Below, piece after piece: positions 53,760 through 64,000 of a DNA stretch of 64,000 nt. Within the stretch, counting starts at the first letter, position 1; every line of letters begins with the position of its first letter. Source of the DNA: Diabrotica undecimpunctata (lineage: Eukaryota; Arthropoda; Insecta; Coleoptera; Chrysomelidae); assembly GCF_040954645.1 (NCBI RefSeq), contig NC_092805.1, forward strand, positions 22,532,741 to 22,596,740, written 5' to 3'. The notes beneath the pieces were generated by a model, which saw only the letters and a list, made by a program, of their open reading frames with translations, made no database searches and was not told the origin of the DNA. Both the position numbers and the translations under genes were made by a program.

Positions 53760-55480
53760 GATAAAATATAAGTATTTAAGAAGTGAATGAGCCTTAGATT
53801 AGGTCTCTGCGATTTTTTTTTTCAACAAGTTACAGCTTTGTACTTTTTTTTGTCTTGGGATACACAAATTATCATATCTTAGCAACAAATGAACCCAAGT
53901 AGATAGTGTGATAATTTTTACAAAACATATGACCATTATAACAAAGTACCGTTTTCAACTTTGAGGCTAATTAGGCAATAACACTTGATCGAAATTACAC
54001 TTTTAAAAGCTTAACTATAAAGTCACGTAAGTACCTTAGGCTTCGCAACAATCTAAATCAAAAACTACATATTTAACGTCTCATATTCAAAGTCTCATAA
54101 AACAATAATAACCAAAAATTTGTTGTTGCATCGACCGAGTTCTTTCTGATATTGTATTTATAACAAATAGTAGGTTTTAAAAATTCACTAATTAATTCGA
54201 ATTTTTACACCTATAGCCTGGGCTAATGAGGAATAAAGAAAAGTGAACGAGTTGGAAAATAGTTAAATTTCAATATTGTGCACAATTGCTACAAGATAAA
54301 ATTGTTCCTTAAGCAAGTGAAGATGCTTTGGAATCACTAATGCATCTTTATTAAGCACTATAAGAAATGTACTATAGTATTTTCAATTCATCTGTGCCAA
54401 TTTCTGTATTATTTTCCTTTCTCTTTATGTTTATTTATGGAAGTCCTTCTAAAACCCACTAAATAGTTTTCCTATAAAACTGTTAAGTCTTTGTAAACTT
54501 CGGGTTGTTAATGTTGTTTTAAAGCTTGTAAATGCGTATAGTATAGATACCGAAAGCTTTAAAAGTCAGAGTTGTAGTCTGGTATCCTGGAAACCATGGC
54601 TACTTTAACTATGTTTAGAATATTGGATAGGATGATTGTGTATAAACGAATTCAAATCTAAGTTGATGAGTTTGATTATCAACTGTATCTTTGCTGAAAG
54701 ATAAATTTATTGATGAACTAAAGTCTATCTAAAGAATACTTTTTCTGTATTCTATAGAATATTTTATACTCTGAAGAAAAAAATTCATTTGTTTTCTTTT
54801 TAACTTTTACGATATTAAGTATATGTTATTTACAAACAAATATACTTTGTTTACACGTTAATTCACATGATCTTCCAATAATAGTTCTACTAATAGCATC
54901 GATGCTATTAGTAGATAATCTGGTACAACAGCTGATTTTGGACTACCTTCACAAAATACGTGCTAGCAAAGAAATTTTTTAATATTGTTATTTATTTTTA
55001 TATGGAAACGGAACCTACCAACTTACTAGAGGAAAAAGGAGTTTATTGAAAAAAATAATGCATTTTTTATAATAAACTATTTCGCATTTTTTTTAAATGC
55101 GATATTTTTTTCAGAGTATAAGTAGAAAAATGAAAAGTTTAGACACAAAAAAATTTAAATAAACCATGTACTATAAGATCTACCTGTTACAATAATTTTT
55201 ATCTGTAATATATCATCGTGAAATATCTTATTGTTATCTTTATCCTAAACGAATAAAAGGAAATACAAATGATCCATTTGAAGATTATTTTGTTGACACA
55301 TATTTTTGTTTTGTGGATATGTCAACATTAGAAATCAATAAGATCTGTATTCTGACCTATCCTTTTTGCTTTCTCCAATCCGATATCAAATCTATGTACT
55401 TCACACTCATCCAGTATTATTCAACGCAAAAAGTTACGAAACATATAAGAATTAATCGATACACCGGCTAATATTATATT
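53760..55480. other. AT-rich DNA, no gene recognised
   Basis: 1.7 kb without a supportable frame. It contains the perfect palindrome at 54886-54915. Confidence 0.4.
54886..54915. repeat. perfect 30 bp palindrome
   Basis: TCTACTAATAGCATC followed without a spacer by its exact reverse complement. Confidence 0.95.
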
Positions 55481-55485
55481 TTTAA

Positions 55486-57959
55486 CCCATGAAGGACGAA
55501 GTTTTCGAAAATCTTTATTTTACATAAATAATACAAATAACTCTTATGAATGGACAAAACTTACTTAGAAAAAGACAAAAATAATTATTAAATATATTAG
55601 AACCTAAAAATATTGCCTGTTGCCAAATGGCAACGCTAGGTTCCTATGGCTACATTAACCGAATGAAATAAAAGTAAAAAATATTCTATGAAATTGAGAG
55701 ATAATCGGCAAAAAACTTTCTATAGCTGTGTATGAAATTTAACATTACACTTTGTGCACAAACCTACTTCACATTTGGCGCATCTTGTTCTCATGATCAA
55801 CCTGCATTCTTCACCTGCGCACCTAATTTTCTTTTTATTTGGTACTGGTTCCAGTAAATGCCCAACTCCATCGTATCTAATATCATCAGATACTCTATGA
55901 AAGGAACGACTTGAGAGTGAACTAGACGGTCGGCCACCTTGTTTTGCAGGCACTCCGTATTTGGTCAGATAGGCTTGCACAATTTCACGCCTAAACTCTA
56001 ACTGTGTCAACTTCTTGCCGGATTTTTTATGTAGCACCCACGCATTTTGTATAGTCGCATCTAGCATCCAGGTAATCAAGCTCCAGTACCATTTTTTTGC
56101 CCTCATTCCTATTCTAAAGCGGTTTATATTTTCGTCCATTAGGTCGGTGCCCCCCATTGCATTATTATATTTACCAATCAGGCATGGACTTTGAACCTGG
56201 ATGATTTTCTTTTCAGCTTGTGAATATCTTTTCACGAGCGATTGTGGTTCCACCCCATAACATGTTGACGCTACACTTACGACGCTGTTATCCAACCATC
56301 TTACAACTATAATACCAGTTTCTCTCTCGAGAATCGACTCTACATCACCCCTTTTGCGTTTCTGCATATTAGCTTTCGATTCTATAGGGCAGTTTTTGGG
56401 AATGCGATTTTCCCGTATTGTTCCGGTAAGGCTATAGCCACGATCCTTTATATGTTTCAAAGGTGGAGGCTCGTAAATAAATTGTCGCAGAAAAATTTGT
56501 AGGGTAATCTTGATTTATCATTGGGCAGTTCATCGAGCATTGTGACGAATGGAGCCGCACATGCTCCAAAAACTTTATAATAATGATTATTTGCTTTGGG
56601 ATCGGTTCCTTGGTACATGTTGAAGCTTACAAGATACCCACTTTTAGTGTTGAGGCACCAAACTTTGTATCCGAAACGAATCGGCTTTCCTTTTATGAAC
56701 TGTTTACATGACTGGCGTCCAAAGTATTTCACCATAGATTCGTCGTAATTTAATTCGCCTTCAGGGACGTAATATTCTTTATATTTTTTCTGTAAATAGT
56801 CAGCTAAGGGTCTGATCTTGTAATATTTGTCCCTTTCATCGATGGCTTCATTATTTGCAAGGTGGAAAAAACGCCAAATTGTAAGGAACTGATCTCTTCG
56901 CATAGCGTTCATGACCATTGCATTACCCATATCGCCTTTCGTATCCCAGTAAAATTTTTTTCCCGGGAGCCAATTATACCCCGATAGAATCAAAATGGCA
57001 AAGAAACACCTCATTTCTCCTGCGGAAATTTTGGGGTCGGGAAAGTTCTTCTGTAGTGCATAACTCGTGCATTGGTTGAGAATGTAACTAATTATATCCT
57101 CGTCGAAAAATAATTCGAACATCTCGACAGGTGTCAACGTATTGAATGGTTCGTAGCTATATTCTGGGAAACTAGCGGCATTGTCGACCAAATCACCCGT
57201 TATCCAATTTAGGGACTCGTATTCAATTTTCTTCACTTGAGAGGTAGTTTGTGGGATGAAACTTCCGCTGCTTTCCTGGGAAATATCCATCGCTTGAATT
57301 GCATCTTCTTCGATGTCGTCATCCTCCTTGTCTGCTTCTTCGCCATACATTTGCACCTCAACATTTGCTTCCAGCTGTTTTCTAGACAGATTGTCGATGA
57401 ATCCTCCCCCATCCTCCTCGCCAGAATCTTCATCAGTGAGGTCTCCAATATTTGGGGGCTCAACATAAATATTTCTAACGTTGACGTCATCTTCGTAAAC
57501 CATGTTCAAAGCTTCTTGTAGAGAGAAACCCCGCCTGAAAAAATAAGATGCCTGTAGATACTAGCGTTGCCATATGGCAACGCGATGAATAAAAACAAAA
57601 TATTGTAAAAGATCGCTTTTTTTCAAGGGTTGTCAAATATTCACAGAGGGAAAATGACCTTTCTATTAGAGCATAATTGTTACTTTAGCCACTTAGATGT
57701 AATAGTTATTCAGAAGTAATTGACAAATTGAGCTACTTACACAAATCTTATATCCATTTTTACAACTATCAAAAACGGTGACTATAAAATCTCACAAACA
57801 CCAACGAATTAAGTTTTTGTTAGGTGTATATCTTCAAATCACTTATTTTCTGCAGACCGGCACGTTCTTGGAAACAAAACAAACTAACATAACCTCAAAA
57901 TAATAAGATTCGTACGTCAATACCAGTGTTGCCATATGGCAACTCCAGTCCTTCATGGG
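55486..57959 (-). mobile_element. piggyBac-type DNA transposon, complete ends
   Basis: 2474 bp flanked by TTAA (55482-55485, 57960-57963). TIRs are CCCATGAAGGAC on both sides. Subterminal palindromes GTTGCCATATGGCAAC occur near both ends (one variant near 55620, copies near 57567 and 57938), typical for piggyBac transposase contacts. The transposase inside has a single visible lesion. Confidence 0.95.
55720..57509 (-). pseudogene. piggyBac transposase, near-intact, one frameshift
   Basis: Frame 1 (57509-56457, 350 codons): an acidic start (LTDEDSGEEDGGGFIDNLSR), then the catalytic region with NYDESMVKYFGRQSCKQFIK (first Asp) and KFFCDNLFTSL (second Asp). A one-base change near 56457 ends it. 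The sequence continues without loss in frame 2 (about 56458-55720) with RGYSLTGTIRENRIPKNCPI, then NAMGGTDLMDENINRFRIGM (third Asp) and WYWSLITWMLDATIQNAW. It ends in a Cys-rich zinc-binding tail (CAGEECRL...RCAKCEVGLC). Total about 595 codons, the normal size. All catalytic Asps and the Cys tail are kept. Whether the shift is real or a sequencing error decides if the copy is dead. Confidence 0.93.
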
Positions 57960-57963
57960 TTAA

Positions 57964-58873
57964 CTGATAAATTTGATGAACTAAATGAATAACGGAACCA
58001 TTGACGAATAGAAGCAAAAAGGTTGTAGACTAAACATGAACTAAAAGTAAACAAATTGTTTTTCACAAATGTTCCAAATGATTCATTATAGCAGAAAATA
58101 TTGGTATATACTAAACCAAAACTACTGGAGAATTTTCGAACTTATTTAAAACGCTATGTACATTGAATCTTCTTTTACGTAATAGAATATAGAGGGAGGA
58201 ACCATATATGCTCTGGAATGATATATCTGGGGCAGTTCAGAATCCGTATTACTACCTCCCTCCTCCTGTACTTGTTATTTTCACTAAAGACTAAGTACAT
58301 ATCTGTCATTTCAGAAAAACTAATTCTTTATTTTCAATCGTAATATTAATTCAAACATTCGTTCACAATATCTGTCAAATCACTATCAAGATGGAGAACA
58401 CAACAACAATTTGCCTATTCGAATAGTAAACTTGATGTTAGCGAAACATGCGTTTCAAACGCTTGTGACTATTCATCCTGTATTTCTATTTTGCAAACAA
58501 CTTATGTATTGTAGCGATTTGGTTATTTGCTAAGTCATCATATTATGTATTTTTTATGTGCAAAATATTTACTTCCCACTACCATGTTCTTATTGGCTGT
58601 AAAACTAACTACTTGGTTCCAATTCGGAATGGTGTTGTGGAGACTATGCTTACCAATTTGGGGTAGATATATTTCCTCCCTTACAATTTTTGCATTCCGG
58701 TCTCTGACTAGGTACTATCTTAAAAACAAATCAGATACTTTGCAAAAATGTCACTCTTCTTTAAAAAATAGAAGCTACCTACAGAAGAAATTTCTTAAAC
58801 TACCTATTTCCTTATGGTATCTTAGTCTTTGTTAACTATCTCATTGAAAATATAAACGTATATTTTTATTATA
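57964..58873. other. AT-rich DNA, no gene recognised
   Basis: A 102-codon plus-strand frame (58527-58835) shows no known motif. Nothing else seen. Confidence 0.35.
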
Positions 58874-61831
58874 CTTCAGCCATCAGAGACGAAAATATCA
58901 CTTAACCTCTAAAAATCATACGAACAAGCTGAATTTTGCCGAAAATGTCAATTTTAGGACGCTAAAAAGTTTACCACTTTCACCCCCGGGCTTTCATCTA
59001 AAACCCCCCACATGGAGAGGGGAAAACGGAAAAAAATCAATTTACCAAGAATCTGTACGTCATAGAAAAAAATGTTTCGAATAAAAAATGTAGCTAAGAT
59101 AATTTTGAACAAAATTGTTTATTAGCATTTTTTGTGACAACGAACCGTTCTCTCAAAAACAACGATTGAAGCGATCGGCGATTTTAAATGTCAGTTACGC
59201 CCGCAAAATCAATGCTCAATAAAATTTGTATCAATTCGACGGTAAAAATTCAATATCTTTTGATCCGAGTATCCTATCGACAAAAATCAAGATGTATTTT
59301 AAAGATAAAGAGTGCAGATTTCGTATGCAATTTTTGTATTTTGCCGCAAATGAACTCAGTTTTATAAAGGTATAAAATAAATAAAGGTGGCGCGATTTTT
59401 GCCATTTTTTATTATTCTCATGAGATTAATACAAAGTATCCCTTTCATTGACCAGCCACTATGGAGTTTTCATGACTAGAACCTAATCTCCAAAACCTAT
59501 AGCATGAAATTTAAGTATTGAGTTTTGGCAACGAATGTTAGGCATTTGATCGTCATCATCATCTTGGTGCTACAGCCCTTAGAGGGCCTCGACTTTCTCA
59601 AGCTTTCTACGCCATTCTGTTCTATCCTTTGCTTGCATTTTCCAGTTGCCGACTCCGATCTTCTCGGCATCCTGTGTTACCCCGTCCATCCACCTCAGCT
59701 TTGGTCTACCCCGTCTTCTCATTCCCGCGGGTTGTGCTGTTAGAATCTTTTTTATTATGTTCGATTCAGGGGCCCGGGCTACATGTCCTGCCGACTGCAG
59801 GCAGTTTCGCTTAATTATAGTGGTAATTTCTTTTTACCACCAAACGTATGCTTGTAGATATTCTGCAGTTCAAAGTTATATCTACGCCTCCTATTCCGTT
59901 CTCACAGACCGCTCCGAATATCTTGCGTAGCACCTTTCTTTCAAAAATCGATAGAGCGGATTCATCTGTTTTAGTTAGCGTCCATGCCTCTGATCCATAT
60001 GTGAGAACGGGGACTATCAGTGTTCTATACCGCCTTATACGAGTTTTTTGAGACAGACGTTTGTTAGCTAAGTACTTTGATAGACCATGATAATACCTGT
60101 TTGCAATTATTATTCGCCTTTTTATTTTCTCAGATGAGTTATTATTGGGGTTAACCGATATCCCTAGATATAGGAACTATTTGACTGCTTCGAAGTTTTG
60201 GTCATTGATTATTTATATGTAACCCCATTCGTTCTGCTGCTGCTACTAGCTCGGTTAGGATTTCCGCAGTTCTCGCCCTGGTTCTTATTATAATGTGCAC
60301 GTCGTCTGCATATGCTAGAATTTGGACTGATCTATTAAATATTGTTCCCATGCTATCTAAATTAGCGTCTCGTACAACTTTTTCTAAGGCGACATTAAAA
60401 AGCTGACACGCCAGCGCATCTCCCTGCCTTAACCCCGTATGTATTTGACCCCCTCATAGCATCTTCGCCATTGTAACTTTTATCAAACATATGAGTTTTT
60501 TTGGAATTCCTAACTCATTCATAGCGTTGTAAAGACTTGGTTTAATACACTGTAATATGCTGCTTTAAAATCGACAAAAATATTATTCATATCTATGTTA
60601 AACTCTTGCGCTTTTTCGAGGATCTGTCGTAGTGTAAAGATCTGGTTAATGGTTGAACGTCTGAATCCTGCCTGATATGCTCCTAGAAACATTTCGGTAT
60701 AAGGCTTCAATCTCTCGTGCAAAATGTTTGACATTATCTGGTATGCTGTATTTAGGAGAGTTATTCCGCGCTAATTATTGCATTCCAGTTGGTTTCGCTT
60801 TTTGTGTAACGGGCAAATTATGCCTAAGCTCCATTCTTCAGACATTTGCTCCTCAGACCAAATTTTACAAACAATTTCTCGCATCACCTTGGTGAGCTGC
60901 TCTCCACCGTGCTTAAATAACTCTGCTGGGATGCCATCGCTGCCTGGAGATTTGTGGTTCCTTAGGTTTTCTATAGATATTTTCACTTCATCTACCGAGG
61001 GGGGTTCCACGAGTTCCTCATTTCGGTATTTCAGCTCTATATTGTTAGTAGGTTCCCCTTCCAGCAACTCTCGAAAGTGCTCTACCTATCGTAACAGGAT
61101 ATCCTCTTTGTTGGTAAGTTACCTTCCTTATCATTACAGTAGTTGATTCTCGGTTTGAATTCTTTTCTAATAATATTTATTTGGCATTTGAAATATGCTT
61201 AAAAACGCTGAATTTCAACTTTCACGTTACAAACAATCTAAAACATTTAAACTGCCCTTAGTAATTACACCAGTACGTTTTTCAAAAGTACTTAACTTCT
61301 GCTATAAATTACATCCAAAACCGTCTTCTTGGAGGCATTTCCCGTGACGTGCGAATCCTGCGTTTTTAGTCATATTTCAAATGCCTCATATTTGTTAATA
61401 AAAATCAAAATCGAATTTTCTTGTTATAGGTTTTGAAGACTGGTCTCTAACAATGGAAATTTCATTACGACTGGTCAATAAAAGTAATAACTTTTATTGA
61501 ATTCAAGAGAATGGTAAAAAATGGCAAAAATCGCGTAAAGTTTATTTATTGAACAGCTTTATAGAAACTAACTTCATTTGCGGCAAAATACAAAAATTGC
61601 ATACGAAAGCTACACTCTTCACCTTTAAAACGCATTTTGTTTTTTGTCGATAGGACATTCTGATCAAAAGATATCGATTTTTTGCCGTCGAGTTGATACA
61701 AATTTTATTTAGCATTGATTTCGCGCCCAGAACTGACATTCAAAATCGCCGGTCGCTTCAAGTGTTGTTTCTTACAGAACGGTTCAGCTTGTTCGTATGA
61801 TTTTTAGAAGTCAAATCTCTGACGATTGGAC
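58874..61831 (-). mobile_element. long-TIR family, copy D, split by a non-LTR insertion
   Basis: 2958 bp with TA on both sides (58872-58873, 61832-61833). The left end CTTCAGCCATCAGAGACGAA is type 1 and the right end, reversed, GTCCAATCGTCAGAGATTTG is type 2, so it lies opposite to copies A and B. Arms: 58874-59549 and 61183-61831. The right arm has lost about 330 bp between GAACGGTTC and AGCTTGTTCGTATG. It keeps GGAAATGCCTCCAAGAAGAC (read on the minus strand), shared with copy A. The interior is replaced by the RT insertion at 59550-61182; no family ORF remains. Confidence 0.88.
59550..61182 (-). pseudogene. 5'-truncated non-LTR retrotransposon with (ATG)n tail
   Basis: 1633 bp flanked by the 9 bp repeat GGCATTTGA (59541-59549, 61183-61191). 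The minus strand reads IENLRNHKSPGSDGIPAELF and GIICPLHKKRNQLECNN (60771-61067), then LGAYQAGFRRSTINQIFTLR and MNNIFVDFKAAYYSVL (60519-60734; RT motif A intact). Beyond that are RQGDALACQLFNVALEK and ILAYADDVHIIIRTRA (catalytic YADD kept), SVLTYGSEAWTL-type sequence, a WMDGV...-type end and GATGATGATGA. Shifts and stops are present throughout. It landed inside long-TIR copy D. Confidence 0.88.
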
Positions 61832-61854
61832 TATTAATATAATTCTATAAAATG

Positions 61855-62352
61855 GTAAAGTTTTCAATATAACCATATGGATGCAAGAAAAACTGTCAAA
61901 AGAATGACCAGAGGCCATACTATGCCCGTAATTAAAAGAGGCATACCTTTCCTTAATTTAGCATATAAAATATTGTCGATTACCATAAAAACAGATTGAA
62001 TGAGAAGATGGATGAAATAATAGGAGAGTATCAATGTGGATTCAAAAAGAATAGAGTGATAGTAAACAAAATAATTGCATTTAAAGAGCTATAAGCAGAA
62101 AGCTGTCAGCATTAAAAGGAGACCGATGTAATTTTGTTGATTTTAAGCAGGCTTCTAGTAATATAAACTATATGAGGCCTTAAGAGAGCTAGGAATTCAT
62201 ATAAAATTATTAACTTGGTGAGGTTAACACTATGACACAGAGAACGCAATTAAGAGGTAAAATATCAAATATTTTCCAAATTAAACTTGGGCTAAGGCAA
62301 GGGGATCCGCTGTCAACTATATTATTTAATCTACTTTCGGAAAAGTTTTAAG
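61855..62352 (+). pseudogene. non-LTR reverse transcriptase fragment
   Basis: The plus strand reads WMQEKLSKEWPEAILCPVIK, NLAYKILSITIK, then MDEIIGEYQCGFKKNR, a VDFKQAS-like motif A, and LGLRQGDPLSTILFNLLSEK (motif B). The palm C motif is missing because the RT stops exactly where the orphan long-TIR end begins. Confidence 0.75.
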
Positions 62353-62407
62353 AGCTTGTTCGTATGATTTTTAGAGGTTTCTGTGGCATTTTCGTCTCTG
62401 ACGACTG
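62353..62407 (+). mobile_element. orphan end of the long-TIR family (copy E)
   Basis: AGCTTGTTCGTATGATTTTT, AGAGGTTTCTGTGGCATTTT, CGTCTCTGACGACTG: 55 bp of a type 1 right end, fused on its inner side to an RT fragment. Confidence 0.8.
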
Positions 62408-62944
62408 TTTTCTATTATTTGCAATTCAACATTTTCTGCATTTTTTCTTATCAAAGAAAAAGCACATACATTTGCTGCTATTTTTCATATTTCAAATGTT
62501 TTGTATTTTAATTCATCTTTATTTTCCAATATATTTTTAATTCATAAATTATTCAAAAATTACAAATCAATATCTTTCAATAAATATTTACTTAGTAATC
62601 ATTGGATATAGTTTAAATTTCATATCGATTAAAACCAACAAAAAGCATCACCATCGCCAAAATTATAGATAGTGATATTAGTATTTGTTAGGAAAATATT
62701 TGATAATATTCAGCAGAAGAGGATAGCATTTGTACTTTGCATTATTCATTTAACTACGATTTAATTATCTGTTCTCCAAACATTTGTGATTGTGGAAACT
62801 GATTAATCGTTTTTGAAAACATTGAAAACAAAACGTAAACAAATAAAAGTCTTTTATAATAGGTATTTAATTAGCTTTCTTATCGCTGGCTTCGAAGACG
62901 ACGGTGGATAGCGCAGGGGGCGGCAGGGGTATCATAAAATAAAA
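62408..62944. other. AT-rich DNA, no gene recognised
   Basis: No frame. A short G-rich phrase (GCGCAGGGGGCGGCAGGGG near 62910) stands out. Confidence 0.35.
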
Positions 62945-63205
62945 ATGACAAATGACAGATCGCTCGACCACACACTACGTGGAATAGTAAGCGCAGTCCC
63001 ATGCGCGTTTAATAAAAAAACTAAAATAAAATTCTTTGAATATTACTGGGATGATGAAGTTATGAAATATAAGTCTACCCATAGAGATCGTGTTATTATC
63101 ACGCAGAAATTTTGGGTAATTTTTTCTACCGGTTGGGACAAAACGATGACACAATTTAGCATTCTCTTCAACACGAAAAAGCCTAGAAAATTAGCTATCA
63201 ATATT
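62945..63205 (+). other. unidentified open frame, interrupted by an RTE insertion
   Basis: ATG at 62945 opens 87 codons (MTNDRSLDHTLRGIVSAVPC, FFEYYWDDEVMKYK, VIFSTGWDKTMTQFSILFNT) up to the RTE target site GCTATCAATATT. Past the insertion the frame ends after a few codons. I do not recognise it; it may be chance. Confidence 0.2.
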
Positions 63206-63724
63206 CTTCTTCTTCAGGTTCCTTCTTCTATCGGAGGATGGAAATCATCATCGCTATTTTAATTTTATTGGCCGCGCTTCTGAATAATCCTAATGAGCTG
63301 CAACCGAACCACTCTCTCAAATTTCTTAGCCAGGATATTTTGCGTCGTCCTGGGTTTCTCTTCCTTTGCATAATTAATCTAAGTAATACGTACTTCTCGC
63401 TCCTCATTATATGACCCAGATATTGAATCTTTCTAATTTTAACAGTTTTTATGACTTCACATTCTTTCTTCATTCTTTGTAACACCTCTATATTAGTTAC
63501 TTTTTCAGTCCACGATATTCTGTGGATTCTCCTGTAGCACCACATCTCTAAGGAGTTTAATTTTTTGATTTCAGACTGTTTTATTGTCCACGCTTCCATG
63601 CCGTATAGGAAAGTAGAAAAAACGTAACAACGTAGCATTCTTGTGCGGATCTCTAGATTAAGGTTACGGTTGCAAAGTAAGTTCTTCAATTTTATGAACG
63701 TGTTTCTTGCCATTTCTATTCTAG
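63206..63724 (-). pseudogene. 5'-truncated RTE-like retrotransposon (RT C-terminus and 3' tail)
   Basis: 519 bp flanked by the 12 bp repeat GCTATCAATATT (63194-63205, 63725-63736). The minus-strand frame (63228-63713) has MLRCYVFSTFLYGMEAWTIK, LEMWCYRRIHRISWTEKVTN and IRKIQYLGHIMRSEKYVLLR, ending LFRSAANKIKIAMMISILR and a GAAGAAG tail. Same family as 25426-26099, in better reading condition (161 codons open). Confidence 0.9.
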
Positions 63725-63736
63725 GCTATCAATATT

Positions 63737-64000
63737 ACTTACGCTTAACGTTTTTGGACAACCTTGATAACATCAATTGACCTTATGGTTGGCATAAAAT
63801 TTTCTTCTTTTATTTTGACTTACCTTTTCATAAAAAAAGGAAAACTGATAAGAGTCGGTAGGACTGATATGAAGGAAATGACCCAAGCAAGGAAATGAGT
63901 ACTGGTTATAATGAGTTGGAAAGTATAAATAATAGGAGGAAAAAAGAGAGCCGATCGGGAACTTAAAAAATGCATAAATGAGATGATACTAGCAACGTGG
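63737..64000. other. no gene recognised
   Basis: End of the window. A short plus-strand Lys/Arg-rich stretch has no known pattern. Confidence 0.3.

Noticed and set aside
1..64000. CRISPR array, operon or bacterial insertion sequence.
   Set aside because: No regularly spaced direct repeats, no bacterial gene packing; introns and poly(A) signals show eukaryotic DNA.

Overview
This is eukaryotic, AT-rich, intron-containing DNA crowded with transposable elements. The transposon families, the short first exons and two recognisable host genes point to an insect, and a beetle seems plausible, but I cannot name the species. Two host genes can be modelled completely. asf1 (minus strand, four exons, 14071-18391) encodes the H3-H4 histone chaperone ASF1. 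A histidine acid phosphatase gene (plus strand, three exons, 19258-31045) encodes a type I membrane protein of the lysosomal/prostatic type. They lie head to head with about 0.87 kb between start codons. A third host-like item is a possible 3' terminal coding exon at 1401-1644 whose gene I cannot name.

Layout. 1-900: non-LTR reverse transcriptase (RT) remnant. 1.4-1.65 kb: orphan terminal exon. 4.6-8.9 kb: a nest of a hAT element (BED finger, CTTGGTCTTG-rich ends), a complete but mutated Tc1-like element at 5718-7320, a tRNA-derived SINE head and an older Tc1 remnant. 9.4-13.1 kb: Penelope-like element (PLE) with a hammerhead-ribozyme-like motif, then a Tigger/pogo element at 10936-13073. 13.9-18.4 kb: asf1, with a 3.5 kb last intron holding RT and Harbinger scraps. 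19.3-31.1 kb: the phosphatase gene, whose 10.5 kb second intron holds two RT remnants, a long inverted repeat pair, a 1.35 kb MITE-like element split by an RTE insertion, and a 3.24 kb DNA transposon (26641-29881) with about 650 bp terminal inverted repeats (TIRs). 31.4-33.5 kb: mariner-like element with about 360 bp TIRs. 33.6-42.3 kb: RT remnants, a Tc1 pseudogene, nested MITEs and a possible piggyBac-type derivative. 42.8-46.1 kb: pogo-like element with a PHD-like tail, then another copy of the long-TIR family. 47.5-51.3 kb: endonuclease and Harbinger scraps, a MITE, and a second mariner-like element with about 285 bp TIRs. 53.1-53.75 kb: ZBED-type hAT remnant. 55486-57959: almost intact piggyBac. 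58.9-63.7 kb: another long-TIR copy split by an RT insertion, then more RT pieces.

The most interesting signal is the repeated long-TIR family. It has at least four copies plus an orphan end in 64 kb, always next to a TA dinucleotide, and its two ends carry different short signatures in a consistent way. One copy keeps a small spliced open frame resembling the N-terminus of a DDE-type transposase. I could run no similarity searches, so family names rest on motifs read by eye.
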